DNA of 64,000 nucleotides from Agathobacter sp. Its GTDB lineage: Bacteria > Bacillota > Clostridia > Lachnospirales > Lachnospiraceae. Positions 33,410 through 41,775 of the stretch are shown in pieces. Below the pieces are notes generated by a model. That model saw nothing but the letters and a program-made list of their open reading frames with translations. It did no database searches and was not told where the DNA came from. The translations under genes were made by a program, and so were the position numbers. The stretch lies in assembly GCA_017409825.1 (NCBI GenBank), contig JAFQRZ010000024.1, positions 1 to 64,000 of the forward strand, given 5' to 3'. How positions within the stretch are numbered: the stretch's first letter is position 1; every line of letters starts with the position of its first letter.

Positions 33410-33443
33410 AAAGGGAAATGATTTCGGTCATTTCCCTTTACAT
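33410..33443 (+). terminator. Hairpin after flgE, partial terminator
   Basis: A perfect 12-bp stem (AAAGGGAAATGA, 33410-33421, with TCATTTCCCTTT, 33428-33439) and loop TTTCGG, but only a weak T tract (ACATTT) after it. Likely slows or partly ends transcription and protects the 3' end of the flgE message. Confidence 0.6.
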
Positions 33444-33473
33444 TTGACGCAAAGTCTAGTAAAATCATATAAA
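33444..33473 (+). promoter_or_regulatory. Internal promoter before motA
   Basis: TTGACG (33444-33449), an 18-bp spacer and TATAAA (33468-33473), directly downstream of the flgE hairpin. It could supply motA and all later genes independently. The 100-nt leader that follows (33480-33582) contains short imperfect repeats (GCATACTTGG / CCCAAATGC) and no open frame of note; no flbD/swrD gene is present here. Confidence 0.55.
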
Positions 33474-33582
33474 GGTTTAATCTGCATACTTGGACTTACT
33501 ATGCCCAAATGCAAGGGTGGTATACAAGATTTAGTGGTTCATGTAGCAGTATGACCCAAATTATATTAGGAAGGTGTCACGT

Positions 33583-34383
33583 ATGGATATAGCATCTTTA
33601 GCCGGTATTTTACTCGGTGTAGTAATGGTAGTTTTCGGTATTTTCTCCAGTGGTGGGTTCGAAGCTTTTAAAAACTTCGTTGACTTGCCATCAGTATTTA
33701 TTACCATCGGTGGTTCTATCAGTTCGGTTATGACTGCACATAAATTACCAGACTTTATCAATGGTTTTAAGTCAATTAGTCTTCCTTTCCAGGATAAAGT
33801 AGTAGATCCAGGTCAGGTAATCAAACAGATTATTGATTTGTCTAATATTGGTCGTAAGGAAGGTCTTCTTGCTTTGGAAGAAGCGGCGAATAATATCGAG
33901 GATGATTTCTTGAAGAAAGGTATTATGCTTGTTGTGGATGGTACGGATCCAGAGTTGGTACGTGGCATTTTGGAGACAGACCTTTACTGTTTACAGGATC
34001 GTCATGGTAAGGTAATTGGTTTCTGGGAAAAATGGGCTGAAATGGGTCCAGCATGGGGTATGATTGGTACACTGATTGGTCTGGTTAACATGTTAAAGAC
34101 CTTAAGTGATCCGGATTCTATCGGTCCTCAGATGGCGGTAGCACTCCTTACTACATTGTATGGTTCGCTGATTGCAAACTGGTTGTGTATTCCGATTTCG
34201 AACAAGTTAAAAGCAAATGATGCTTTAGAAGTTATTATGCGAGAGATTACAATTGAAGGTCTTCTTTCGATTCAGGCTGGTGAAAACCCACGAGTTATTG
34301 AAGAGAAATTGAAATCCTTCTTAGCACCATCTGTTCGTAATGCTTTATCTGAACAGGGCGATTCCCTTGGAGGTGACGAATAG
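33583..34383 (+). CDS. motA: Flagellar motor stator protein MotA
   Basis: A 266-residue protein with four membrane helices that forms the proton (or sodium) channel with MotB. GPAWGMIGTLIGLVNML and the following helix with PQMAVALLTTLYGSLIAN line the channel. The cytoplasmic loop (about 60-150) carries the charged residues that push on FliG. AGGAAGGTG precedes the ATG at 33583. Confidence 0.96.
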   Translation: MDIASLAGILLGVVMVVFGIFSSGGFEAFKNFVDLPSVFITIGGSISSVMTAHKLPDFINGFKSISLPFQDKVVDPGQVIKQIIDLSNIGRKEGLLALEEAANNIEDDFLKKGIMLVVDGTDPELVRGILETDLYCLQDRHGKVIGFWEKWAEMGPAWGMIGTLIGLVNMLKTLSDPDSIGPQMAVALLTTLYGSLIANWLCIPISNKLKANDALEVIMREITIEGLLSIQAGENPRVIEEKLKSFLAPSVRNALSEQGDSLGGDE

Positions 34384-35198
34384 TGGCAAAGAAAAAACAA
34401 GCAGAAGCTCCGAAAGGCTCGCCTGCATGGATGTCGACGTTCTCGGATTTAATGAATCTGCTCCTTTGCTTCTTCGTACTTTTGTTCTCGATGTCGACGG
34501 TTAGTGAAGAGAAGTTCGAAATGGTAATCGCTTCCTTACAATCCAAGATTAGTATTTTCAGTCAGGGAAGTACTAGTATTGGCGAAGGTTCTATGGTAGG
34601 CGGTGGTATTCGTCAGTTAGAGTTTTTAGATAATTACTATAACGAATTAGCGAACTCTCAGAGCGAAGAAGAGAATGAAGAAGAAGAGGATTTAAAAGAC
34701 AAGTATGCAGAAGAGGCTTTGAAAGAATCCGAAGAAATGGCTGAGGATATTCAGGATGCAGTAGACCAGATGGGACTTTCGAATGCGGTAGAGATTGAGT
34801 TTGATGAGCAGTATGTCATGTTGAATTTAAGCGGCGCGATTTTGTTTGAATCTGGTAAAGCAGAAATTATGCCAGAAGCAGAGTTGATTTTACAAAAGGT
34901 TGCAGTTGTTTTGAAACAATATGACAAGAATATCATTGAAATAGAAGGACATACGGATAATGTACCTCTTGCTTCTAGCAGCAAGTATGAAAGTAATGAC
35001 GTGTTATCTATGTATCGTGCCTTATCAGTAGCGGATTTGATTCGTGAAGAGACGAAATTAAATCCTGCATATATCAAATCTTCAGGACGTGGGGATTTTG
35101 TTCCAATCGCGGACAATAGCACATCAGAAGGACGAGCAAGAAACCGTAGAGTTGTAATCAAGATTTACAATTCTTACAGCTCAAATATTGAGGAATAA
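34383..35198 (+). CDS. motB: Flagellar motor stator protein MotB
   Basis: A 271-residue protein with one membrane helix (about 18-38) carrying the ion-binding aspartate D22 in STFSDLMNLLL, an acidic linker (about 90-125, very rich in Glu), and a C-terminal OmpA-like peptidoglycan-binding domain (EIEGHTDNVPL, GRARNRRVVIKI). The start is a GTG sharing one base with the motA stop, with GGAGGTGA upstream. Confidence 0.96.
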   Translation: MAKKKQAEAPKGSPAWMSTFSDLMNLLLCFFVLLFSMSTVSEEKFEMVIASLQSKISIFSQGSTSIGEGSMVGGGIRQLEFLDNYYNELANSQSEEENEEEEDLKDKYAEEALKESEEMAEDIQDAVDQMGLSNAVEIEFDEQYVMLNLSGAILFESGKAEIMPEAELILQKVAVVLKQYDKNIIEIEGHTDNVPLASSSKYESNDVLSMYRALSVADLIREETKLNPAYIKSSGRGDFVPIADNSTSEGRARNRRVVIKIYNSYSSNIEE

Positions 35199-35213
35199 AG
35201 GGGATTGGTTTTT

Positions 35214-35723
35214 ATGAAGAAGAATTTAATGACAGTAATTATCTTGGCTTTGGTATTTGCAAACTTTGTGTTGACAGCAATTATGATGTTTACAGTTGTT
35301 CCAACAACACAGAAAGCAAATGAACTCATTACAAAGGTTTGCGAAGCGATTGATTTAGAGTTGAATAGTGGTGCTGCAACAGGCTTATCAAATTTACCAG
35401 TTGACCAGATTGCTATCTACAGTGTAAGTAGTGGTGAGACAATGACAATAAACTTAGCGGATGGTGACCATTATGCATTGGTTGCGGTGTCTCTTTCTAT
35501 CAACAAAGAAAGCGATAGATATAAAGATTCGACAACTACAATTTTAACAGAACAGGAATCAATTATAAAAAATACCATCAATCAAGTGATTCGTCAGTAT
35601 TCCAAAGATGAGCTTTTAAAGAATGATGAAAAAGCACAGGATGAGATTTGCAAGAGTCTCCAGAAAACCTATGGTGCTGATTATATAGTTGGTGTAAACT
35701 TCTCAACATTAACAGCACAATAA
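35214..35723 (+). CDS. fliL: Flagellar basal-body protein FliL
   Basis: A 169-residue single-pass membrane protein (helix about 4-25) whose outside domain encircles the stator. Family traits are the TM-anchored N-terminus, DHYALVAVSLSIN and the C-terminal VGVNFSTLTAQ. Overall similarity is low, as usual for FliL; position between motB and fliM makes the call. AAAGGGGA lies ahead of the ATG at 35214. Confidence 0.85.
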   Translation: MKKNLMTVIILALVFANFVLTAIMMFTVVPTTQKANELITKVCEAIDLELNSGAATGLSNLPVDQIAIYSVSSGETMTINLADGDHYALVAVSLSINKESDRYKDSTTTILTEQESIIKNTINQVIRQYSKDELLKNDEKAQDEICKSLQKTYGADYIVGVNFSTLTAQ

Positions 35724-35762
35724 TCGGTGGTTGAAATTTTCGTTACAGGTGGTGAATAGAGA

Positions 35763-36743
35763 ATGGGTGACGTTTTATCTCAAAACGAGATAGACGCGTT
35801 ACTGAACGCGTTAAGTAGTGGCGAGTTAGATGTAGATGAAATTAAAGAAAATGGCGAGAAACAGGTAAAAGATTACGATTTTGCCAGACCATCCAAATTC
35901 TCAAAAGAACATCTTCGAACTCTGGAGATTATCTTCGAACACTATGGAAGATTATTATCGACAAACCTTCCAGTGTATTTGAGAAAGAATGTTCAGATTG
36001 AAGTTATGAATTCGGAAGCGGTTACATATCAGGAGTTTTCCAATGCGCTTTCTAATCCAGTTCTTCTTGGAATTGTAAACTTTGCACCTTTGCAGGGTAG
36101 TATTATTATCGAAATGGCTACCAATTTAGGGTATGCGATTGTCGATCGAATGTTAGGTGGCAAAGGCGAGTCTTTGGAAAAGATGCGTGAGTACTCAGAG
36201 ATTGAGCTGCTCATTCTAGAGAGAATCTTTGTTGTTTGTGTCAATCTGTTGCATGAGCCATGGCAGAATGTAGTGGAGATACATCCGAGATTGGAACGTA
36301 TTGAGACGAACTCGCAGTATGCACAGATTATATCTCCAAGTGAGATGATTGCGATTATCACAATCAATGTCAAAATTGGAGATGTAGAAGGACTTATGAA
36401 TGTTTGTCTTCCATATATTACAGTGGAAGACGTTATTGATAAATTAAATACCAAGTACTGGTATGCCAATATGCAGCAATACGATGAGACGGATTATGCA
36501 GATGCAATTGAAGTTTTGATTCGTAAGGCACAAATTCCATTAAAAGCAGTATTGGGAAGTAGTACGATTTCCGTAAGCGATTTTTCGATGCTTCAGGTAG
36601 GGGATATCATTCGATTAGATCGAAAAGCAGAGGAAGAATTGGACGTTTATGTAGGAAATATTAGAAAATTCACTGCATTGCCAGGGGCATCTGGTGACAA
36701 TTATGCAGTGAGGGTCACAGAAGTGATCAGAGAGGAGCAATAG
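35763..36743 (+). CDS. fliM: Flagellar motor switch protein FliM
   Basis: A 326-residue C-ring protein. The N-terminal peptide LSQNEIDALLNAL binds phospho-CheY. The middle CheC-like domain includes GSIIIEMATNLGYAIVDRMLGG, and the C-terminal SpoA domain ends near VGNIRKFTALPG and joins FliY. All parts are complete and the length is normal. Confidence 0.97.
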   Translation: MGDVLSQNEIDALLNALSSGELDVDEIKENGEKQVKDYDFARPSKFSKEHLRTLEIIFEHYGRLLSTNLPVYLRKNVQIEVMNSEAVTYQEFSNALSNPVLLGIVNFAPLQGSIIIEMATNLGYAIVDRMLGGKGESLEKMREYSEIELLILERIFVVCVNLLHEPWQNVVEIHPRLERIETNSQYAQIISPSEMIAIITINVKIGDVEGLMNVCLPYITVEDVIDKLNTKYWYANMQQYDETDYADAIEVLIRKAQIPLKAVLGSSTISVSDFSMLQVGDIIRLDRKAEEELDVYVGNIRKFTALPGASGDNYAVRVTEVIREEQ

Positions 36744-36747
36744 GGGT

Positions 36748-37932
36748 ATGGATGGAGTATTATCACAAGAAGAAATCAGTGCATTACTTAATGATCCAAG
36801 TAATAGTGCGCCAGCAGCAGATAGATTAACAGAAGTGGAAAAAGATGCCATTGGCGAGATTTCCAATATCAGTATGGGAACTGCAGCAACTACACTGTTT
36901 TCTCTTGTTAATCGTAAAGTAGAGATTTCAACACCAGTTGTATCGTATGCAACCTGGGATGATTTGGCACAGTCTTATGAAAAGCCATGTGTATTCATTC
37001 GAATTGCATATACCGTTGGTCTTGATGGAAGCAACATTTTAGTGTTGAAGGAAAATGACGTTAAAATTATCACGGACCTGATGATGGGTGGTGATGGAAC
37101 CAATATCGATGGAGAATTGGGCGAACTTCATCTTAGTGCGATTAGTGAAGCGATGAACCAGATGATGGGTTCTTCTGCGACATCACTTTCCTCTATGCTG
37201 AATAAGACAATCGATATCAGTCCACCTATGGCAGACTTGATTGACTTGAAAGATCAGGTAGATGAAGCTTCGATTGATGAATTCTTATCAAAAGAATTTG
37301 TTCGTATCACATTCCGTATGGAAATTGGGGATTTGGTAGATAGTGAAATCATGCAGTTGTATCCTGTATCATTTGCACGAGAGATGTGCGAAGGTGTAAC
37401 CAAAATGATGGAATTGGATACGCAGAGTGTAAAAGAACCAACACCGGCACCTGCACCAACGCCAGCACCAGCACCTGCACCAACGCCAGCACCAGCGGCT
37501 CCAGTTCAGCCAGCAATGGATATGAATGCACAGCCGATGATGCAACAGCCAATGATGGGGCAGCCGATGATGATGCAGCAACCAATGATGATGCAACAGC
37601 CAATGATGATGCAGCAACCAGTCAATGTTCAGCCTGCACAGTTTGGTTCCTTTACCAATGTTCCAGTAGGGGTATATCAGCCAGAAAACATCAATTTGAT
37701 TATGGATGTTCCATTGGAAGTTACCGTTGAGTTGGGAAGAACCAGCAAATCTATTTCGGATATTTTGGATTTTGGTCCAGGAAAGATTATTGAATTAGAA
37801 CGAGTAGCAGGAGAACCAATTGACGTATTGGTAAATGGCAAGTTTGTTGCGAAAGGTGAAGTAGTTGTAATTGAAGAAAGTTTTGGTGTGCGTATTACAG
37901 AAATCGTAAACGCAGTTCCAATTCCACAGTAA
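36748..37932 (+). CDS. fliY: Motor-switch phosphatase FliY (CheC-FliN fusion)
   Basis: A 394-residue C-ring protein. It has a CheY-P-binding peptide (LSQEEISALLND), a CheC-like phosphatase domain with two E..N sites (EKDAIGEISNISMGTAAT and LSAISEAMNQMMGSS), a low-complexity linker, and a C-terminal FliN/SpoA domain (about 315-392, VTVELGRTSKSISDIL). The linker (about 230-300) is a Pro-Ala-Thr repeat followed by Met-Gln repeats such as MMMQQP. FliY removes the phosphate from CheY at the motor in Firmicutes. Confidence 0.95.
   Translation: MDGVLSQEEISALLNDPSNSAPAADRLTEVEKDAIGEISNISMGTAATTLFSLVNRKVEISTPVVSYATWDDLAQSYEKPCVFIRIAYTVGLDGSNILVLKENDVKIITDLMMGGDGTNIDGELGELHLSAISEAMNQMMGSSATSLSSMLNKTIDISPPMADLIDLKDQVDEASIDEFLSKEFVRITFRMEIGDLVDSEIMQLYPVSFAREMCEGVTKMMELDTQSVKEPTPAPAPTPAPAPAPTPAPAAPVQPAMDMNAQPMMQQPMMGQPMMMQQPMMMQQPMMMQQPVNVQPAQFGSFTNVPVGVYQPENINLIMDVPLEVTVELGRTSKSISDILDFGPGKIIELERVAGEPIDVLVNGKFVAKGEVVVIEESFGVRITEIVNAVPIPQ
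37440..37625 (+). repeat. Low-complexity tandem repeats in the fliY linker
   Basis: Two kinds of in-frame repeat: a CCAGCACCAGCACC-type stretch encoding PAPAPTPAP (about 37440-37505) and then 15- to 18-bp units encoding (M)MQQPM (about 37540-37622). Units differ at third positions (CAGCAA / CAACAG), showing amplification and drift. Confidence 0.8.
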
Positions 37933-37953
37933 TAGAAATGAGGAGATATAGAA

Positions 37954-38316
37954 ATGGGAAAAAACATTTTAATTTGTGACGATGCAGCATTTATGAGAAT
38001 GATGATTAAAGATATTCTTTCTAAAAACGGATACAACGTTGTTGGAGAGGCAGAAAATGGTGCAGTTGCAGTAGAAAAGTATTCAGAATTAAAACCGGAT
38101 TTAGTTCTTATGGATATTACTATGCCAGAAATGGATGGTATTCAGGCATTAAAGAAGATTAAAGAAAAAGATGGAAATGCTTCTGTTATTATGTGTTCTG
38201 CAATGGGTCAGCAGGCAATGGTTATTGAATCCATCCAGGCTGGTGCAAAAGACTTTATTGTAAAACCATTCCAGGCAGATCGTGTATTAGAAGCTGTGAA
38301 AAAAGTAGTAGGATAG
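37954..38316 (+). CDS. cheY: Chemotaxis response regulator CheY
   Basis: A 120-residue receiver domain with all catalytic residues: acidic pair D9/D10, phosphoacceptor D54 in LVLMDITMPEMDG, and K104 in FIVKPF. As phospho-CheY it binds FliM/FliY at the switch. It lies between fliY and fliO, as in Bacillus. Phosphate comes from CheA at 48 kb. Confidence 0.97.
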   Translation: MGKNILICDDAAFMRMMIKDILSKNGYNVVGEAENGAVAVEKYSELKPDLVLMDITMPEMDGIQALKKIKEKDGNASVIMCSAMGQQAMVIESIQAGAKDFIVKPFQADRVLEAVKKVVG

Positions 38317-38317
38317 T

Positions 38318-38707
38318 ATGAAAATAGTGATGTTATCATTAACTGCATCCATGGAAAGCTTTCTTCAATTAATTAGTGCATTGCTTATTTTTGCTTTCGT
38401 GCTTTTGATTACATATTTTACAACCCGCTGGGTAGGCAGCTATCAGAAAGTGCGAATGAAAAGTAGAAATCTGCAGATTCTAGAGAGTTTGTCTGTAGGC
38501 AATAATAAATCGATTTGTTTGCTGAAAACAGGTACGGAATATTTAGTGGTTGCAGTAGGAAAAGATGAGATTCATCCACTTGTTACGTTGCAAGAGGAAC
38601 AGTTGACGGATACCGCCTTTCTAAATGAAGGGGTTGAGATGACGGCAGGTGGCGAATCATTCCAAGAAATTTTGGGACAACTGAAAGATAAAATGTCCAA
38701 GAAATAG
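38318..38707 (+). CDS. fliO: Flagellar export protein FliO (FliZ-type)
   Basis: A 129-residue single-pass membrane protein (helix about 12-35) with a cytoplasmic part rich in VGNNKSICLLKTGTEYLVVA, the recognisable FliO feature. It helps the FliP ring form during export-gate assembly. The start follows one base after the cheY stop. Weak conservation is normal for the family; order cheY-fliO-fliP supports it. Confidence 0.87.
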   Translation: MKIVMLSLTASMESFLQLISALLIFAFVLLITYFTTRWVGSYQKVRMKSRNLQILESLSVGNNKSICLLKTGTEYLVVAVGKDEIHPLVTLQEEQLTDTAFLNEGVEMTAGGESFQEILGQLKDKMSKK

Positions 38708-38714
38708 GTAGTTT

Positions 38715-39533
38715 ATGAACAAGTGGAAAAAGGCTTACTGCATACTTTCGTTTGTATTTGCAGTATGTGTATTTGCGTTTACAATTGTATATACGTTTGC
38801 TGAGCCTACAGTAATGTATGCTGCAGAGGCAGGGAACGATGATGCGAACTACGCAGATGATGGTATCGATGGGATACACCTTACCATAGATACCAATAGC
38901 GAAGAGGGAACGATGTCGGCTCCGATTCGAATTCTGTTACTATTGACTATTTTGAGTTTGGCGCCATCGCTTTTGATAATGCTGACATCATATACCAGAA
39001 TTATCATTGTTCTGCACTTTGTGAGAACTGCAATAGGTACGCAGACGGCTCCACCGAATCAGGTGTTGATTGGTTTGGCATTGTTTTTAACCTTCTTTAT
39101 CATGTGGCCGACCTTTGAACAAATCAATACAACGGTGATTGAGCCAATGGATAAGAATGAGATTACGACGGAGCAGGCATTTGAACTGGCAGAAGTTCCG
39201 ATTCGTAAGTTCATGTATAAGTACACACAGGCAAATGATTTGGAATTATTTATTGATATTTCGGGCGAAAGCTATGAAACGGTAGAAGAGGTACCAATGA
39301 CAGTTTTGATTCCTGCATTTATTATTGGTGAACTTAGACAAGCTTTTATTATGGGATTTTTGATTTATATTCCATTTATTGTAATAGACATGGTTGTGTC
39401 CTCCGTACTCATGTCCATGGGTATGATGATGCTGCCGCCGACGACGATTTCTTTACCATTTAAGATTTTGTTGTTTGTATTAGCGGATGGTTGGAATTTG
39501 ATTATTGCAAACCTTGTCCGAACGTTTTACTAA
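38715..39533 (+). CDS. fliP: Flagellar export gate protein FliP
   Basis: A 272-residue protein with a cleavable signal-like N-terminus (about 1-35) and four more helices. LLTILSLAPSLLIMLTSYTR and FIMWPTFEQINTTVIEPM are conserved in FliP, and the C-terminal helices include LMSMGMMMLPPTTISLPFKI. Five copies with FliQ and FliR build the export gate. Confidence 0.96.
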   Translation: MNKWKKAYCILSFVFAVCVFAFTIVYTFAEPTVMYAAEAGNDDANYADDGIDGIHLTIDTNSEEGTMSAPIRILLLLTILSLAPSLLIMLTSYTRIIIVLHFVRTAIGTQTAPPNQVLIGLALFLTFFIMWPTFEQINTTVIEPMDKNEITTEQAFELAEVPIRKFMYKYTQANDLELFIDISGESYETVEEVPMTVLIPAFIIGELRQAFIMGFLIYIPFIVIDMVVSSVLMSMGMMMLPPTTISLPFKILLFVLADGWNLIIANLVRTFY

Positions 39534-39545
39534 GGAGTGAGATAG

Positions 39546-39821
39546 ATGATTACGCAGGATGCGGTATTAGACATAGCGAGAAATGCTATTTTCAACATCA
39601 TAATTGTATCAGCACCATTGCTTTTGATTTCTCTTATCGTAGGCCTAATCATAAGTATTTTCCAGACGGTAACATCGATTCAGGAGCAGACGCTTACCTT
39701 TGTACCAAAGATTTTGGCGGTATTTATTACCTTGATGCTGGCTGGATCTTGGATGATGAATACCATGATTGAGTTTGTGGAGTACTTATGGTCAAATTTC
39801 AGCTATTTTACAAGTATGTGA
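39546..39821 (+). CDS. fliQ: Flagellar export gate protein FliQ
   Basis: A 91-residue protein with two membrane helices. The first carries LLLISLIVGLIISIFQTVTS and the second follows LTFVPKILAVFITLML, both FliQ signatures. GGAGTGAG precedes the ATG. It fits fliP-fliQ-fliR order with short gaps. Confidence 0.95.
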   Translation: MITQDAVLDIARNAIFNIIIVSAPLLLISLIVGLIISIFQTVTSIQEQTLTFVPKILAVFITLMLAGSWMMNTMIEFVEYLWSNFSYFTSM

Positions 39822-39827
39822 TAAGCG

Positions 39828-40607
39828 ATGATAGATTTGAGTTTTTCATTAATTGATTTTGAATATATTTTACTTATTACAGTTCGAATCGCTTCCTTTG
39901 TCTTTGTGGCTCCTTTCTTCTCACAAAGAGGTGTTCCAGCACAAGCGAAGATAGGTTTATCGTTTTTTATAGCGATTATACTGTTTAGTGTAGTACCGCC
40001 ACCAGAGCAGGTGTTTACAGGAGTTCTGGGTTATGGTGTGGCAGTACTAAAAGAGGGAATTACAGGTTTACTCATAGGTTTTGCTGCGTATATCTGTAAT
40101 TCTATTGTTATTTTTGCAGGTAACATCATAGATATGGATATCGGGTTATCTATGGCACAGCAATATGATCCAAATATGAGTATGCAAGTTACTGCTACTG
40201 GAAATTTGTATTATTATATGATATTTGCATTGTTGCTTGCATCTGGAATGGATAAATATCTTCTGAGAGTTGCATGTGATTCTTTTTATGTAGTACCAAT
40301 AGGTGGTGCTGTGTTTGAGTGGGATAGTCTGCTTTTGTCTATGACCACATATATGGTGGATTTATTTGTAATTGGATTTCGAATTTTCCTTCCAGTATTT
40401 GCAGTAATTATGATTATGAACTGTATTTTGGGGGTTATGGCAAAAGTCGCACCGCAGATGAATATGTTCTCGATTGGTATTCAGCTTAAGATTTTGGTAG
40501 GTTATTTGGTATTATTTTTGATGATATTCCTGTTTCCTAGTGTGGCAGAAATGGTGTTTGATGAGATAAAGAAGATGGTGGTTTTGTTCATTGAAGGCAT
40601 GTATTGA
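39828..40607 (+). CDS. fliR: Flagellar export gate protein FliR
   Basis: A 259-residue protein with about six membrane helices. RIASFVFVAPFFSQRGVPAQ near the N-terminus and GIQLKILVGYLVLFLMI near the C-terminus are typical. A single copy completes the FliPQR gate. Its 3' end overlaps flhB by 17 bp. Confidence 0.94.
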   Translation: MIDLSFSLIDFEYILLITVRIASFVFVAPFFSQRGVPAQAKIGLSFFIAIILFSVVPPPEQVFTGVLGYGVAVLKEGITGLLIGFAAYICNSIVIFAGNIIDMDIGLSMAQQYDPNMSMQVTATGNLYYYMIFALLLASGMDKYLLRVACDSFYVVPIGGAVFEWDSLLLSMTTYMVDLFVIGFRIFLPVFAVIMIMNCILGVMAKVAPQMNMFSIGIQLKILVGYLVLFLMIFLFPSVAEMVFDEIKKMVVLFIEGMY

Positions 40608-41730
40608 CGATAATTATAGAAAAAATCTCATATTGCCCTATAACTTACAGTGGTTTGCAGATGGCGAAGGTGGCGAAAAAACGGAGCCTGCAACCCAGAA
40701 AAAGTTAGACGATGCGCGTAAAGAAGGTAAGGTTGCCAAGAGTAAGGATTTGACGCAGGGAATTGATTTACTTGTTCTGTTCCTTCTGATAAAAATCTTT
40801 GTCAGCTACATGGGCGGACGATTTATGAGTTTATTTGATTCTACCTTAGGTCGCATGGCAGAATTTATGTCAGTAAATCAAAAAGAAGTTTCTATGGCGG
40901 CATTTAGTACGGTGCTTAACAATGCTATTTTAGAATTGTTTTTGCTGATTTGGCCTTTTTTGGTGTTTGGATTTGTAATAACCTTTATCGTTACGGTGTA
41001 TCAAGTAGGGTGGAAAGTTACAGCGAAACCGATGGAACCAAAACTGTCTAAGTTTAATCCAATCAATGGATTTAAGAGAATATTCTCGAAGGATTCTTTG
41101 TTTGAATTATTGAAGTCCATTGTAAAGGTTGGCGTAATTGCTTATGTTGCATATACCAACATTGTAGATGAAGCGGATAATTTGTTTATCCTATATGAAA
41201 TTGATTTAAACCAGGCGATTGCTTTGGTTGGAAATATTATTATTGATTTTGGAATCGAGATTAGTGTTATCTTTATTGTGATTGGTCTGGTCGATTATAT
41301 CTATCAAAAATGGAAATTTGGCGAAGATATGAAGATGACCAAGCAAGAAGTAAAAGATGAATACAAGAATACAGAAGGGGATCCGCAGATTAAAGGACGT
41401 ATCCGTCAGAAGATGAGAGAAGCTTCGCAGAGACGTATGATGCAGGATGTACCGAAGGCTGACGTAGTCATCACGAACCCTACGCATTTTGCAGTAGCGA
41501 TTAAGTATGATGCAGAGGTTAGCAAAGCACCTGTCGTAGTGGCGAAGGGTGAAGATTATCTGGCACAGAAGATTAAAGAGGTAGCCAGAGAAAATAATGT
41601 AGAAATTGTAGAAAATAAACCATTGGCACGTATGCTGTATCACAATGTTGATATTGGAGCAGAGATTCCGCCAGAGTTATATCAGGCAGTAGCGGAAGTG
41701 CTTGCAATGGTATACCATATGAAAAATTAA
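40591..41730 (+). CDS. flhB: Flagellar export switch protein FlhB
   Basis: A 379-residue protein with an N-terminal amphipathic stretch (NLQWFADGEGGEKTEPATQK, typical), four membrane helices and a cytoplasmic domain with the self-cleaving NPTH motif (about 296-299 in VITNPTHFAVAIKY). Cleavage switches export from hook to filament. The start is most likely the TTG at 40591 inside fliR; no ATG lies before the conserved region and a later TTG (40633) has no ribosome site. Confidence 0.93.
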   Translation: MKACIDDNYRKNLILPYNLQWFADGEGGEKTEPATQKKLDDARKEGKVAKSKDLTQGIDLLVLFLLIKIFVSYMGGRFMSLFDSTLGRMAEFMSVNQKEVSMAAFSTVLNNAILELFLLIWPFLVFGFVITFIVTVYQVGWKVTAKPMEPKLSKFNPINGFKRIFSKDSLFELLKSIVKVGVIAYVAYTNIVDEADNLFILYEIDLNQAIALVGNIIIDFGIEISVIFIVIGLVDYIYQKWKFGEDMKMTKQEVKDEYKNTEGDPQIKGRIRQKMREASQRRMMQDVPKADVVITNPTHFAVAIKYDAEVSKAPVVVAKGEDYLAQKIKEVARENNVEIVENKPLARMLYHNVDIGAEIPPELYQAVAEVLAMVYHMKN

Positions 41731-41775
41731 AATTTGATTTATTTAAAAAGACGAAAGAAAGGAGGAAAATGGAGA

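Noticed and set aside
33444-33530. GACGCAAAG resembling a core block of the c-di-GMP-I (GEMM) riboswitch before motA
   Set aside because: Only this 9-nt block matches. The other conserved segments and the P1/P2/P3 arrangement are missing, and the bases coincide with a promoter -35 (TTGACG).
37349-37617. Two long minus-strand frames rich in His, Trp and Leu opposite fliY
   Set aside because: They are the antisense reading of the fliY repeat region; low-complexity DNA keeps frames open without coding meaning.
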